DNA of 64,000 nt from Pseudomonadota bacterium (GCA_018242425.1 JAFEBX010000011.1:1-64000); one strand, 5' to 3'; shown: positions 32,388-43,196, numbered from the stretch's first letter. The notes: a model not told the origin generated them from the letters alone. Numbers and translations are program-made.

Positions 32388-33869
32388 ATGGCCGCCAAAC
32401 CCCGCCTCGGCTTCTGGCAGATCTGGAACATGTGTTTCGGATTCCTCGGCATCCAGTTCGGATTCGCGCTGCAGAACGCCAATGTCAGCCGCATCTTCCA
32501 GACGCTCGGGGCCAACGTCGACGACATCCCGATGCTGTGGATCGCCGCACCGATGACCGGACTGCTGGTGCAACCGGTGATCGGCTATCTCTCCGACCGC
32601 ACCTGGAGCGGCCTCGGCCGCAGGCGCCCCTATTTCCTCGGTGGCGCCATCCTCGCCTCATTGGCGTTGTTCGCCTTCCCCAATGTCAGCGCCTTGTGGA
32701 TCGCGGCCGGCATGCTGTGGATCCTCGATGCTTCGATCAATGTTTCGATGGAGCCGTTCCGCGCCTTCGTCGGCGACCAGCTGCCGCAGGACCAACGCGC
32801 TGCCGGTTATTCGATGCAGAGTTTCTTCATCGGCGTCGGTTCGGTCATCGCCAGTTTGCTGCCGTGGCTGCTGGAACATTCGGGGGTCGCCAATACCGCG
32901 CCTTCGGGCCATATCCCCGACACCGTGCGCTACTCCTTCTACTTCGGCGGCGTGGTGCTGCTTGGCGCGATCGCATGGACAGTGCTGCGCAGCCGCGAAT
33001 ACAGCCCCGCCGAACTGGCGTCCTTCGACGATCACGTGCCCGAAACCGGTAGCGTCCACGACAGCGGCACCAGCCCACGCAAATGGTCGCGCCTTGCGAC
33101 CGCGGCGCTCATCGCGGGCATCGCCGGTTTCTGGGCCGTTGGCCACTTCGCACTCGACAAGCAGTTGTATGTGCTGGCCGGCGGCGTGGCTGCGTATGGC
33201 GCCTTGCTGCTGCTGAGCGGTTACACCACGAACGCCGGCATGCTCGCCAACATCATGCGTGATCTCCACCAGATGCCTTCGGCGATGCGACGACTCGCAG
33301 TCGTGCAGTTCTTCTCGTGGTTCGCGCTGTTCGCGATGTGGATCTACACCACGCCGGCGGTCACTTCGGTCCATTACGGCAGCAGCGACCCGACATCGGT
33401 CGTCTACAACGAAGGTGCCAATTGGGTCGGCGTGTTGTTTGCTGCCTACAACGGCTTCGCCGCGCTGGCGGCGATCGTGATCCCGCGCATGGTGCGGGCG
33501 ATCGGGCTGCGTCGCAGCCACCTGCTGAATTCGCTGTTGGGCGGACTCGGCCTGCTGTCGGTGTTCCTGATCCGCGATCCCAAGCTGTTGCTGTTGTCGA
33601 TGATCGGCATCGGCTTCGCCTGGGCTTCGATCCTTTCCCTGCCCTATGCCCTGCTCTCCGACAGCGTTCCGGCGGAGAAGATGGGCATCTACATGGGCAT
33701 CTTCAATTTCTTCATCGTGATCCCGCAGCTGGTCGCGGTCAGCCTGCTGGGCTTGCTGGTGAAGCACCTGTTCGGCAACCAGCCCATCTACGCCTTGGTG
33801 ATCGGCGCGGCCTGCATGGCCGTCGCCGGATTGCTGACCCTGCGCGTCCCCGAACCACGGAATGCATGA
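32388..33869 (+). CDS. MFS sugar transporter, maltose/maltodextrin (MalY/SusT-like)
   Basis: A 493-residue inner-membrane transporter with about 12 membrane segments. Sugar-symporter landmarks near the N-terminus: QIWNMCFGFLGIQFGFALQ, IGYLSDRTWSGLGRRRPY and MEPFRAFVGDQL. This matches the glycoside/sucrose-type permeases found in Xanthomonas and Caulobacter maltodextrin loci. The ATG at 32388 is preferred to upstream codons that overlap the promoter region. The following alpha-amylase gene overlaps it by four bases (ATGA). It should import maltose or short maltodextrins from the periplasm. Confidence 0.9.
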   Translation: MAAKPRLGFWQIWNMCFGFLGIQFGFALQNANVSRIFQTLGANVDDIPMLWIAAPMTGLLVQPVIGYLSDRTWSGLGRRRPYFLGGAILASLALFAFPNVSALWIAAGMLWILDASINVSMEPFRAFVGDQLPQDQRAAGYSMQSFFIGVGSVIASLLPWLLEHSGVANTAPSGHIPDTVRYSFYFGGVVLLGAIAWTVLRSREYSPAELASFDDHVPETGSVHDSGTSPRKWSRLATAALIAGIAGFWAVGHFALDKQLYVLAGGVAAYGALLLLSGYTTNAGMLANIMRDLHQMPSAMRRLAVVQFFSWFALFAMWIYTTPAVTSVHYGSSDPTSVVYNEGANWVGVLFAAYNGFAALAAIVIPRMVRAIGLRRSHLLNSLLGGLGLLSVFLIRDPKLLLLSMIGIGFAWASILSLPYALLSDSVPAEKMGIYMGIFNFFIVIPQLVAVSLLGLLVKHLFGNQPIYALVIGAACMAVAGLLTLRVPEPRNA

Positions 33870-35584
33870 CGATGACCAAGCTGGAAAAAACCACGCTGCT
33901 GACGATCTCGCTACTCGCCGCAGCCATCGCCACGACGGCCAATGCCGGAACATCGGCGAAACCGTCGGCCGGCGATTACTACGGCACGCTGCAGCCGATG
34001 GCCAGCGATGCCGTGTATTTCGTGATGACCGATCGCTTCGTCAACGGTGATCCGTCGAACGACCATCGCAACCAGGGCAAGGCCAAGGGCGCGGCGTTCT
34101 ACACCTTCGATCGTCCCGTTCCCGGTGCACCACCCGGCAAGAGCGACAACGTCGGCTACATGGGTGGCGACTTCAAGGGCATCGTCGACAACATCGCGTA
34201 CATCAAGGAGATGGGCTTCGGCGCGGTGTGGATCACTCCGATCGTCGACAACCCCGATGAAGCCTTCACCGGTGGCGAGGCAGTGAAATGGGGCGGCCAC
34301 TTCACCGATGGCGGCAAGACCGGCTATCACGGCTATTGGGGCGACAATTTCTGGGTGGTGGATGAACACCTGCCGAGCCGCGGCCTCGACTTCCGCGGTT
34401 TCACCCGCGCGATGCACGCGCACGGCTTGAAGGTGGTGCTCGACATCGTCTGCAACCACGGCTCTCCCGCGTTCACCATGCCGAAGGACCAGCCGAAGTA
34501 CGGCAAGATCTACGACAGGCAATGGCGATTGATGGCCGACGAGCAGAACCTGGCGCCGGACAAGCTCGATCCCAAGCACAACCCGCTGCACGCCTGGTAC
34601 AACACCAGCGGCAATCTGGTGCAGCTCTCGGACATGAACGAGAACAACCCGGCAGTCCTCGAGTATTTCGTCGGCGCGTATTCGCAGTGGATCGACCAGG
34701 GCGCCGATGCCTTCCGCATCGACACCATCGGCTGGATGCCGCATAGCTACTGGCATGCCTTCGTCAATCGCATCCGCCAGAAGCGCCCCGGTTTCTTCAT
34801 GTTCGGCGAGGCCTTCGATTACGACGCCGACAAGATCGCCGAGCACACGTTGACCCGCAACGCCAATGTCAGCGTGCTCGATTTCCCGCTGCGCAAGGCG
34901 TTGCAGGAAACATTCGAACGCTCCGGCAGCGACTACGCCGCGCTGGCCAAGCCGCTGTATCTGGTCGATGGCCCGTACGCCAACCCGTACGAACTGATGA
35001 CCTTCTACGACAACCACGACATGGCGCGGATGGACGCCAGCGACAACGGCTTCATCGACGCCAACAACTGGCTGTTCACCGCCCGCGGCATCCCGGTGAT
35101 CTATTACGGCTCGGAAATGGGCTTCGAACGTGGCGCCGCCGAGCACGCCGGCAATCGCAATTATTTCGGCACCAAGGGCATTGCCGAGGCGCGCAAGAGC
35201 CCGATCCGCGCAGCGATGACCCGCATCGCCAAGGTGCGGCAGGCCCATGTCGCGCTCCAGCGCGGATTGCAGGTCGACATCGAACTCGCCGGCGATCGCG
35301 CGGCGTTCTACCGCGTCTACCAGCACGGTGGTCGCAGCGAAATCGCACTGGTGTTGTTGAACAAGGGCGACGCTCCACAGGACTTCCGCATCGACGACAT
35401 GCAGGCGGGAAACTGGATTTCGGCGATCGACGGCGGGAAGCGCAAGGTCGCGACCGGCGAATCACTGGCCAGTCGCGTACCCGCGCACGGAGTGCAGGTC
35501 TATACATTGGCGGCGAAGGTGAGTGAACCGAAGCTGCAATCCGCGCTTGATGCCGCGATGGCAGGTGCGCGCAGGAAGCAGTAA
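33866..35584 (+). CDS. Exported GH13 alpha-amylase / cyclomaltodextrinase-type enzyme
   Basis: A 572-residue exported GH13 enzyme. Signal peptide LLTISLLAAAIATTANA. Motifs: SDAVYFVMTDRFVNGD, region I DIVCNHGS, region II GADAFRIDTIGW (nucleophile Asp), region III MFGEAFDYD (acid Glu), region IV FYDNHDMAR. A C-terminal beta domain follows. The ATG at 33866 overlaps the MFS stop; a second ATG six bases on is possible. It would shorten starch-like chains in the periplasm or outside. Whether it hydrolyses or cyclises cannot be told from these motifs. Confidence 0.9.
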   Translation: MTMTKLEKTTLLTISLLAAAIATTANAGTSAKPSAGDYYGTLQPMASDAVYFVMTDRFVNGDPSNDHRNQGKAKGAAFYTFDRPVPGAPPGKSDNVGYMGGDFKGIVDNIAYIKEMGFGAVWITPIVDNPDEAFTGGEAVKWGGHFTDGGKTGYHGYWGDNFWVVDEHLPSRGLDFRGFTRAMHAHGLKVVLDIVCNHGSPAFTMPKDQPKYGKIYDRQWRLMADEQNLAPDKLDPKHNPLHAWYNTSGNLVQLSDMNENNPAVLEYFVGAYSQWIDQGADAFRIDTIGWMPHSYWHAFVNRIRQKRPGFFMFGEAFDYDADKIAEHTLTRNANVSVLDFPLRKALQETFERSGSDYAALAKPLYLVDGPYANPYELMTFYDNHDMARMDASDNGFIDANNWLFTARGIPVIYYGSEMGFERGAAEHAGNRNYFGTKGIAEARKSPIRAAMTRIAKVRQAHVALQRGLQVDIELAGDRAAFYRVYQHGGRSEIALVLLNKGDAPQDFRIDDMQAGNWISAIDGGKRKVATGESLASRVPAHGVQVYTLAAKVSEPKLQSALDAAMAGARRKQ

Positions 35585-35595
35585 CGCCGCCCCGG

Positions 35596-36633
35596 TCAAG
35601 CGCGCGTGCTGTCGCGCACCGCGAGCTGCGGCGCGATCATGATGCTGTTCGCCGATTGCTCGCGGATCAGCATCAGCAGGCTGTCGACCAGCAATCGCCC
35701 GGCGAGTTGCGTGTCCTGCACCACCGTCGTCAGCGGCGGCGTGCTGTAGCGCGCCTGCGGCATGCCGTCGAAACCGACGACCGCGACATCCTGCGGGATC
35801 CGCTTGCCGGCATTGCGCAGGGCCGCCATCGCCCCGATCGCGATCAGGTCGCTGCCGGCGAATATCGCGTCGAACTCCAGCCCGCGCGCCAGCAATTCGC
35901 GCGCGGCACGGTGTCCGTCTTCCTCGCTGCTGCTGGCATCGACCTGCAGTGCGCGATCCAGCGCCAGTCCCTGTGCCTTCAGCGCCGCCTCGCAGCCGTT
36001 GAAGCGCGCGAAGAATTCCGGGTAGTGAGACGAGGCATCGCCCAGGAAGGCAACCTTCTTGCGCCCCAGCTCCATCAGATGCGCACCGGCAAGCTGGCCG
36101 CCGAGGTGGTTGTCGCAGCCGATGGAAATCCCGATCTGCCCTGCCCGCACCGGCCCCCAGCGCACGAAATGCGTGCCCTGCGCGTGCAGGTGCTCCAGTT
36201 TCTCCTGGTACAGCACGTCATCGCCATAGCCGAGCAGGATCAGGCCGTCGGCTTTCATGCTGTCTTCGTAATCGGCGTGCCAGTCGTCCGACAATTGCTG
36301 GAACGACACCAGCAGGTCATGCCCCTGGCGCGCGCATTCGCGGGTGATCGAACCCAGCATGGACAGGAAGAACGGATTGATCACCGCATCCTCCGGCCCC
36401 GGTTCCTCGAACAGCAGCAGCGCCAGCGTGCCGGCGCGCTGGGTGCGCAGGCTCGACGCGTGGCGATCGACCTTGTAGTTGAGCTCGCGGACCGCTTCTT
36501 CCACGCGGCGGCGCGTCTCCGCATTCACCAGCGGACTGCCGCGCAGCACGCGCGATACCGTGGCCTGCGACACGCCCGCACGATGCGCGATGTCGAGTGA
36601 AGTAATCCGGGACTTCTTGCGCGAAGGCTGCAT
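35596..36633 (-). CDS. LacI-family transcriptional repressor of maltodextrin genes
   Basis: A 345-residue regulator. N-terminal HTH DIAHRAGVSQATVSRVL with hinge helix RRVEEAVRELNYKVDRHAS, then a periplasmic-binding-protein-like sensor domain ending with VVGFDGMPQARYSTPPLTTV. The start MQPSRKKSRITS at 36633 is chosen because the HTH follows at the usual distance. It is convergent with the amylase gene. The paired 15-bp palindromes at 27409 and 32229 are the likely targets, and a sugar from the pathway the likely inducer. Confidence 0.88.
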   Translation of the reverse strand: MQPSRKKSRITSLDIAHRAGVSQATVSRVLRGSPLVNAETRRRVEEAVRELNYKVDRHASSLRTQRAGTLALLLFEEPGPEDAVINPFFLSMLGSITRECARQGHDLLVSFQQLSDDWHADYEDSMKADGLILLGYGDDVLYQEKLEHLHAQGTHFVRWGPVRAGQIGISIGCDNHLGGQLAGAHLMELGRKKVAFLGDASSHYPEFFARFNGCEAALKAQGLALDRALQVDASSSEEDGHRAARELLARGLEFDAIFAGSDLIAIGAMAALRNAGKRIPQDVAVVGFDGMPQARYSTPPLTTVVQDTQLAGRLLVDSLLMLIREQSANSIMIAPQLAVRDSTRA

Positions 36634-36715
36634 CGGCGCAGTGTAAACCGCATTCACCTTGCATCGCGACTTGCCGGGGTATTGTCGCGAAGAATGCTGC
36701 AATGCGGAATCCGGC

Positions 36716-37639
36716 ATGCCCTCTTCGCAATCGCTGTTGACGACACGCACCGGCCAGTTCCGCGACCTTTACCGCGAACTGGAGCGCCATCTCGCCGCGT
36801 TCCATTCCACGCCGGTGATTTTTTGCGTCGGCGACTCCTGGTTCGCCACGCCATTGGCGATGAACCTGCTCGACTGGCTGGTCTACCCGACGCCGGAAGA
36901 CGAAGCGGCCGGTGTCCCGCTGTTCGGTGCGGGCGGCCTGTTCTTCCGCAGCGAACGCGTCGGTGAACTCGCCATCGACATGTTCTCGCCAAACAGCGTC
37001 GTCGATCTTGCCAGCTGGTATCGCGACTTCGCCTTCGACCTCGTGCTGCTCAGCGGCGGCGGCAACGATTTCGTCGGAAATTTCCTCGCCCAGCTGTTCA
37101 AGGGCGCTGGCGCGATGAGCGTCGATGCCGCCTTTGCGCGCGTCGAAGCAAGCGGCCGCTACGACGCCGTGCGCGCGTCCTACCATCGCATGATCGAAGC
37201 CTGCCGCGCGGTCAAGCCGCAAACGCCGATCCTCGCCCACAGCTACGACTATCCGCAACGGATGGGCCAACGCGCGAAGTTCACCCTCGGCAACCTGGGG
37301 CTGGCGGCGCTGTTCACCCATGGCGTCGGGCCGTGGATCACGCCCAATATCGCCAGCGCCTTGCCGCAGGTTGAACAGCAGCGCGAATTCGCCAAGGCAA
37401 TGATCGACGGCTTCGTCGAACAGGTCCTGGTTCCACTGCGTGACGATCCCGCCAGTGGTCGCGTCTTCGACTTCGTCGACCTGCGCGGTACCCTGCCCGA
37501 TCCCGAATACTGGGCGGACGAAATGCATCCGACCAGCGTCGGCTTCGCCATGCTGGCACGGGTGTTCCGGCGCCAGATGCGCAGGAAATTGTCGATCAAG
37601 CTCGGGCCGCCACCGGATCGCGACGCGCTGGGCGGGTGA
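36716..37639 (+). CDS. SGNH/GDSL-type hydrolase
   Basis: A 307-residue protein with SGNH-hydrolase blocks: FCVGDSWFA (Ser), a Gly later, LSGGGNDF (Asn) and DEMHPTSVGF (Asp and His). No signal peptide is visible, so it is probably cytoplasmic. The substrate (ester of a lipid, sugar or protein) cannot be inferred. It is divergent from the LacI gene and abuts the phospholipase gene tail-to-tail with no gap. Confidence 0.78.
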   Translation: MPSSQSLLTTRTGQFRDLYRELERHLAAFHSTPVIFCVGDSWFATPLAMNLLDWLVYPTPEDEAAGVPLFGAGGLFFRSERVGELAIDMFSPNSVVDLASWYRDFAFDLVLLSGGGNDFVGNFLAQLFKGAGAMSVDAAFARVEASGRYDAVRASYHRMIEACRAVKPQTPILAHSYDYPQRMGQRAKFTLGNLGLAALFTHGVGPWITPNIASALPQVEQQREFAKAMIDGFVEQVLVPLRDDPASGRVFDFVDLRGTLPDPEYWADEMHPTSVGFAMLARVFRRQMRRKLSIKLGPPPDRDALGG

Positions 37640-39712
37640 TCAACCCGAAAGTGCGGGATCACTGCGGCTGGCGCGTCCGGTCTCGACATGGCCGGCAAAA
37701 CGGCGCTTGAACGACGCATCGCCCTCCAGCGTCACCTCCAGGTCATGCCAGTGGTCGGATGCCGCGATATCGCGGTTGTCTTCGATGCTCGCACCCGGCG
37801 CCAGCACATGGGCACGAGTCGCGCCATGGTCGTAACGCCCCGATGCGACCCGCAACATGCACGTGGCATCGCCATCGTTGCGCATCCGCAGCACGCAGCG
37901 ATCGCCCTGAGCGACGAATTCGACTTCCGGACGCGCGCCCTTGCCCACGGACTTGCCGGCGAAGGTGCGCAGCCAGCCATTCGGGCCATGTACTTCGAAC
38001 GCATATCCGCCATCGGCTGCAAGATCCCAGCGATGGCGCAGTTGCTTGCCAGCCTCCACCGTGAACCACCACGGCCCGGCATCACTGCCGGTTCGATACA
38101 CCGCGAACACCGCGCCGACCTTGCCCGCGTTGGTGAATTCAAGTTCGACGCTTTGCGCGGCCTGATCGACATGCGCCAACGCGGACAATGCATACGGCAA
38201 TGGCCGCGCCGGGCGCCGCCCCGGTTCCTGCTTCGGCAATACGCCCGGCGTCGCCGGCGCCTTCGGGATCGCCTGCTTGCAACTGGCATCGGCCCATTGC
38301 TGGCGATCCCGCATGTCCGGCAACCTCGGCCACGCATCGTCATGCACGTCGAACGCCAACGTCGAAGTGAGATCACCGCATACCGCGCGTCGCCACGGAC
38401 TGATGGTGTCGCAGCGCACGCCGAAGAGTTCTTCCATCAGGCGGATCACCGAGGTATGGTCGAACGCCTGCGAATTCACCCAGCCACCGCGGCTCCACGG
38501 CGACACCACCAGCATCGGCACGCGCGGCCCGAGCCCAACTGGAACGCCGTGATAATCCTCGCCATCGAGGGACACGGTACTCGCGCCGATGTTCGCGGCA
38601 TTCGCACCGATTGGCGGCGGCACATGGTCGAAGAAGCCGCCGTTCTCGTCGTAATTGATGATGAACACCGTCTTCGCCCACACGACCGGATTGGCGGCGA
38701 GCGCCGCCAGCAGTTGCGCGCTCAGCGATTCGCCGTAAGCCGGCGATGCCGCCGGATGCTCACTCATGATGTAGGGCGGGACGATCCACGACACCTGCGG
38801 CAACCTGCCCTCGCGAACGTCGCGGGCAAACTCGGCAATGACGTGTTCGCCGCGTGTCTTCGGTGCGTTTTCCCTGGTCGATCCTTCTGCCCAGGCGCGG
38901 CCACGCATGTAGAGCGGCGACGATCGATCGAGACCGCGGAACGCCGCGAACGACTGCAGCGGGTTGTCGCCGTAGTTGTCGTATTCCTGGTACACCTTCC
39001 ACGCCACGCCGGCATCCTGGAGTTTCCCGGCATAGGCATGCCACGCGAACGGCGTGAAGTCCGGCTTGTCGGCCGCCATGTCGGCGCTCCAGTTGCCGTC
39101 ATCGACGTTCGTCACCGCCTGTTTGCCGGTGTTGCCTGCGGTCAATCCGCTGGTTCCGGAAAACAGATGCAGGCGGTTGGGATTGGTTGGCCCGAAGATA
39201 GAGCAGTGATAGGCATCGCAAACAGTGAAGGCATCGGCCAGCGCGTAATAGAACGGCAGGTCGCTGCGGGTGAAGTGGCCGAAGCACATCGGCCCCTTCA
39301 CCTTCATCCACGCATCATGGTGGCGCCACAGCTCGTGCGACCCCTTCCAGCTGTGATCAATGTCGGCCAGGCATTGCGCCGCGGTCGCGTTCGAATCGAG
39401 ATGGAACGGCGTGATCGCCGGTTCGCCACCGGGCAGCGCCGGCTGTTCCCACACCGTGTGCCCGTTCGGCAGCGGCGCGGGGCGTGGATCCCCGAATCCG
39501 CGCACGCCGCGCATCGCCCCGAAATAGTGGTCGAACGCGCGATTCTCCTGCATCAGCACCACGATGTGCTCGACATCGCGCAGCGTCCCGGTCACGCGCG
39601 CTGGCTCCACTGCCAGTGCCGCGCGGATCGCCGGTGGAAACAGCTGCAGGCCGAACGCCCCTGCAGCCAATGCCGAACCCTTGAGGAAACGCCGGCGCTC
39701 GTCCGAGACCAT
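37640..39712 (-). CDS. Tat-exported phosphocholine-type phospholipase C
   Basis: A 690-residue phospholipase C of the non-haemolytic bacterial family (PF04185 plus C-terminal beta domains). A twin-arginine signal (SDERRRFLKGSALAAGAFG) indicates Tat export. Catalytic-domain landmarks: VVLMQENRAFDHYFG near the N-terminus, FGPTNPNRLHL, YDENGGFFDHVPPP, and FDHTSVIRLMEELFG. The C-terminal third has the two immunoglobulin-like repeats usual for the family. It would release phosphocholine or related head groups from lipids. It lies five bases after a membrane-protein gene, probably in one unit. Confidence 0.9.
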   Translation of the reverse strand: MVSDERRRFLKGSALAAGAFGLQLFPPAIRAALAVEPARVTGTLRDVEHIVVLMQENRAFDHYFGAMRGVRGFGDPRPAPLPNGHTVWEQPALPGGEPAITPFHLDSNATAAQCLADIDHSWKGSHELWRHHDAWMKVKGPMCFGHFTRSDLPFYYALADAFTVCDAYHCSIFGPTNPNRLHLFSGTSGLTAGNTGKQAVTNVDDGNWSADMAADKPDFTPFAWHAYAGKLQDAGVAWKVYQEYDNYGDNPLQSFAAFRGLDRSSPLYMRGRAWAEGSTRENAPKTRGEHVIAEFARDVREGRLPQVSWIVPPYIMSEHPAASPAYGESLSAQLLAALAANPVVWAKTVFIINYDENGGFFDHVPPPIGANAANIGASTVSLDGEDYHGVPVGLGPRVPMLVVSPWSRGGWVNSQAFDHTSVIRLMEELFGVRCDTISPWRRAVCGDLTSTLAFDVHDDAWPRLPDMRDRQQWADASCKQAIPKAPATPGVLPKQEPGRRPARPLPYALSALAHVDQAAQSVELEFTNAGKVGAVFAVYRTGSDAGPWWFTVEAGKQLRHRWDLAADGGYAFEVHGPNGWLRTFAGKSVGKGARPEVEFVAQGDRCVLRMRNDGDATCMLRVASGRYDHGATRAHVLAPGASIEDNRDIAASDHWHDLEVTLEGDASFKRRFAGHVETGRASRSDPALSG

Positions 39713-39717
39713 GTCGA

Positions 39718-40857
39718 TCAGGGCCTGGCCATCGCTGCAGCAGCTGCTGCGTCGGCCGCCGCTGCAGCGGCATCTGCTGGATCGGTTCGTTTCAGCTCGA
39801 TCGCGCGGTCGAAGCAGCTCTGGCCAACGGCATGCGGCCATTCCATTTCCGGGCTCCAACGCCCGCGACCACTCTGCTCGGCACTGTCGGTGGCGAACGT
39901 CGCGCACAGCTTGTAATGGGCCGCATCCACCAGCTGATAGCCGTAAGGCGCGCCACTCTGCGGATCACGGATCGAAAGTGCCATTCCGGGCCTTTTCGCG
40001 ACCTCGTCCAGCGTCTTCGGAAGCACGTCGTGGTTGGCCGACGCATGCATTTCGATCGCGCTCTGGAGCGTGCGCAGGTCGCTGGTACGGCGCTGGTCCA
40101 TGCGCAGGTCGCGCTGGTGCCCCGGACCACCGATCAGCAGGAATCCACCGACCAATGCCGCGATCGCAACGATGGCAGCGACGACAAGCAGGCGCTTGCC
40201 CATCGCGTGCCAGGCACGCGTCTGGCTCTCGTCGCGCCTGAGATCCCACAGGTAGTAACCGAACACGCTGCCGGAAATCACCGCGACCACCAACACCTTG
40301 AGCACGAAGCGCAGCGTGAGTTCGCCGCCGAGCACGTTGTAGACCAGCGATGTCAGGTCGCCGACCAGCGTCCCGGTGGTGAAGAACAGGGTGAGATAGG
40401 TCAGCCAGCGCCGGACCGGTGAAAACCGCTTGATCGGCGCGCGCTCGGTTTCCCTGCCCAGCAGATGCGCCATCCATGCGAACAGCGGGAACGTGATCAG
40501 GAGTGCCGACGTGGAGAATCGCGTCGACTCGAAGAAGCGATAACGCATGCCGTAATCGGCCGGATCCGGGAGCGCCGCGTTGACCAGGTCGAACAGCAGG
40601 CTGCCGAGGTGGTAGCACAGGAAATACAGCAGCGAAAACAGCACGAGGTACAGGAAGGCATCGCGCGCCGACAGCGACGGCCGCGGTTTCGGCACCGGCA
40701 CCGGGAAATCGACGTCGGCATAGTCATCGAGGACGCCGCTTAACTGTTCCGGCGTCCAGCCCGCGCGTTGCAGCACTTCACGGATCGCGTCGCGGGACTT
40801 GCCCGCAAGCAACGCATCGCGAACGAAACGATCGAGCTCGGTGGAACTGCTGGCCAT
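39718..40857 (-). CDS. DUF5671-like membrane protein
   Basis: A 379-residue protein. Residues 1-50 are a short helical domain (LAGKSRDAIREVLQRAGWTPEQL). Five or so membrane segments follow (SARDAFLYLVLFSLLYFLCY onward), resembling DUF5671. A soluble region with a short repeat-free fold ends in an unusual Ala-rich tail coded by GCAGC-rich DNA. A strong ribosome site (AGGAG) supports the start at 40857. Located just upstream of the phospholipase gene; function unknown. Confidence 0.75.
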   Translation of the reverse strand: MASSSTELDRFVRDALLAGKSRDAIREVLQRAGWTPEQLSGVLDDYADVDFPVPVPKPRPSLSARDAFLYLVLFSLLYFLCYHLGSLLFDLVNAALPDPADYGMRYRFFESTRFSTSALLITFPLFAWMAHLLGRETERAPIKRFSPVRRWLTYLTLFFTTGTLVGDLTSLVYNVLGGELTLRFVLKVLVVAVISGSVFGYYLWDLRRDESQTRAWHAMGKRLLVVAAIVAIAALVGGFLLIGGPGHQRDLRMDQRRTSDLRTLQSAIEMHASANHDVLPKTLDEVAKRPGMALSIRDPQSGAPYGYQLVDAAHYKLCATFATDSAEQSGRGRWSPEMEWPHAVGQSCFDRAIELKRTDPADAAAAAADAAAAAAMARP

Positions 40858-40913
40858 GCCCCTCTCCTTTGCAAGACCGGGCCACTCTAGCATCGCGCCA
40901 TCCATCGCCGGGC

Positions 40914-40940
40914 AAACAAAAAGCGGGCTTTCGCCCGCTC
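40914..40940 (-). terminator. Rho-independent terminator after pnp
   Basis: On the minus strand AGCGGGC-GAAA-GCCCGCT is followed by TTTTTGTTT. It ends the long translation-factor operon. Confidence 0.85.
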
Positions 40941-40970
40941 TCTGCATTTCGCGATGTGGCTGCGAACGAC

Positions 40971-43079
40971 TTACGCCGCGGGGGTACCTTCACCCTCTTC
41001 CACGGCCTTCATCGACAGGCGGATGCGGCCCTGCTTGTCGACTTCCAGCACCTTGACCTTGACCACGTCGCCTTCCTTGAGCTTGTCGCTGACCTTCTCG
41101 ACGCGCTCGTTGGAGATCTGTGAGACGTGCACCAGGCCGTCCTTGCCCGGCAGGATGGTGACGAATGCGCCGAAGTCCATGATCTTGGCGACCTTGCCTT
41201 CGTAGATGCGGCCCGGCTCGACGTCACTGGTGATCTGCTCGATGCGCTGCTTGGCGGCGAGCGCGGCGGCGTTGTTCACCGAGGCGATCGTGATGGTGCC
41301 GTCGTCCTGGATGTCGATCTGGGTACCGGTTTCCTTGGTGATGCCCTGGATCGTCGCACCGCCCTTGCCGATCACTTCGCGGATCTTGTCCGGATGGATC
41401 TTGATGGTGAGCAGGCGCGGCGCGTACTCGCTCAGTTCTGCACGCGGCGCGGTGATCGCATTCGCCATCTCGCCGAGGATGTGCAGGCGGCCCTGCTTGG
41501 CCTGGGCCAGCGCGACCTTCATGATCTCTTCGGTGATGCCCTGGATCTTGATGTCCATCTGCAGCGCCGAGATGCCATTGCTGGTACCGGCCACCTTGAA
41601 GTCCATGTCGCCGAGGTGATCTTCGTCACCCAGGATGTCGGACAACACGACGAAGTCGTTGCCTTCCTTGACCAGGCCCATCGCGATGCCCGCGACCGGA
41701 GCCTTGATCGGCACGCCGGCATCCATCAGCGCCAGCGAGGAACCGCAGACCGATGCCATCGACGAGGAGCCGTTCGACTCGGTGATCTCGGACACGACGC
41801 GAATGGTGTACGGGAAGGCTTCCATGGTCGGCATCACCGCCAGCACGCCGCGCTTGGCGAGGCGGCCGTGGCCGATTTCGCGACGCTTCGGACCCATCAT
41901 GCGACCGGCTTCACCGACCGAGTAAGGCGGGAAGTTGTAATGGAACAGGAAGTGTTCCTTGTACTCGCCGGCAACGGCGTCGATCACCTGGCCATCGCGC
42001 GCGGTGCCGAGGGTCACGGCGACGATCGCCTGGGTTTCGCCACGGGTGAACAGCGAGGAGCCGTGCACGCGCGGCAGCACGCTGATCTTGGAAGCAATCG
42101 GGCGCACCGTGTCCAGCGCGCGACCGTCGATGCGGACCTTGGTGCCGAGCACCGAGCCGCGCATGGTCTGGTATTCCAGCTCGCCGAATTCCTTGCCGAG
42201 GTCAGCGGAATTCCAGCCTTCGCTTTCGGCGCGCGGCGCCAGCGCACCAACCACGTCCTTCTTGATCGCGGCGATGGCGTCGCGGCGCTGCAGCTTGTCG
42301 CGCACCTGGAAAGCATCGGCGAGCTGGCCACCCACGGCTTCCTTGATCGCGCTGATCAGCGCTTCGTTCTTGGCCGGAGCCTTCCAGTCCCAGCTCTTGG
42401 TACCGGCTTCGACCACCAGTTCGTTGATCGCATTGATCGCGACCTGCATGTGCTTGTGGCCGAACATCACCGCACCCAGCATCACCTCTTCGGACAGCTC
42501 GGCGGCTTCGGATTCAACCATCAGCACGGCGTCGCTGGTGCCGGCGACCACCAGCTCCAGCTGCGAATCCTTCAGCTCGCTGACGGTCGGGTTGAGGATG
42601 TATTCGCCATTCTTGTAGCCGACCTTGGCGGCGCCGATCGGGCCCTGGAACGGGGCGCCGGTCAGTGCGACGGCAGCCGAGCAACCGATGAGGGCAAGGA
42701 TGTCGCCATCGACTTCCGGATTCAACGACATGACGGTGGCGATGACCTGCACTTCGTTCTTGAATTCTTCCGGGAACAGCGGGCGGATCGGGCGATCGAT
42801 CAGGCGGCTGGTCAGCGTCTCCTTCTCGGTGGCGCGGCCTTCGCGCTTGAAGAAGCCACCGGGGATGCGGCCACCGGCATAGAACTTTTCCTGGTAATCA
42901 ACGGTGAGCGGGAAGAAATCCTGCCCTTCGCGCTGGGTCTTGGCCGCAACCGCCGTGCACAGGACGACGGTGCCATCCACCGAGATCATCACGGCACCGC
43001 CGGCCTGGCGGGCGATTTCGCCTGTTTCGAGGGTGACTGTCTGGTTGCCGTACTGGAAGGATTTGCTGATCTTGGCCAC
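40971..43079 (-). CDS. pnp: Polynucleotide phosphorylase
   Basis: A 702-residue 3'-5' exoribonuclease of the RNA degradosome using phosphate as attacking group. Two RNase PH domains (for example [15 protein letters not shown] and [12 protein letters not shown] with [19 protein letters not shown]), an intervening alpha domain, a KH domain ([15 protein letters not shown]) and an S1 domain ([18 protein letters not shown]). Length fits the family. It follows rpsO across a terminator, the usual arrangement that lets read-through and autoregulation set its level. Confidence 0.97.
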   Translation of the reverse strand: MAKISKSFQYGNQTVTLETGEIARQAGGAVMISVDGTVVLCTAVAAKTQREGQDFFPLTVDYQEKFYAGGRIPGGFFKREGRATEKETLTSRLIDRPIRPLFPEEFKNEVQVIATVMSLNPEVDGDILALIGCSAAVALTGAPFQGPIGAAKVGYKNGEYILNPTVSELKDSQLELVVAGTSDAVLMVESEAAELSEEVMLGAVMFGHKHMQVAINAINELVVEAGTKSWDWKAPAKNEALISAIKEAVGGQLADAFQVRDKLQRRDAIAAIKKDVVGALAPRAESEGWNSADLGKEFGELEYQTMRGSVLGTKVRIDGRALDTVRPIASKISVLPRVHGSSLFTRGETQAIVAVTLGTARDGQVIDAVAGEYKEHFLFHYNFPPYSVGEAGRMMGPKRREIGHGRLAKRGVLAVMPTMEAFPYTIRVVSEITESNGSSSMASVCGSSLALMDAGVPIKAPVAGIAMGLVKEGNDFVVLSDILGDEDHLGDMDFKVAGTSNGISALQMDIKIQGITEEIMKVALAQAKQGRLHILGEMANAITAPRAELSEYAPRLLTIKIHPDKIREVIGKGGATIQGITKETGTQIDIQDDGTITIASVNNAAALAAKQRIEQITSDVEPGRIYEGKVAKIMDFGAFVTILPGKDGLVHVSQISNERVEKVSDKLKEGDVVKVKVLEVDKQGRIRLSMKAVEEGEGTPAA

Positions 43080-43163
43080 GAGTGTTCCTTGGGATTTACT
43101 GTTGGTCCGTGCGAACCCCTGTCCGCACGGCGAGGGAGTGTTGCTGCAGGTATTGCGTGCTGC

Positions 43164-43196
43164 AAAAACAAACGCGGCCCGTTTCCGAGCCGCGTT
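43164..43196 (-). terminator. Terminator/attenuator between rpsO and pnp
   Basis: On the minus strand AACGCGGCTCGG, a short loop, GGGCCGCGTT, then TGTTTTT. It lies eight bases past the rpsO stop and before pnp, so pnp needs read-through or its own promoter. Confidence 0.85.
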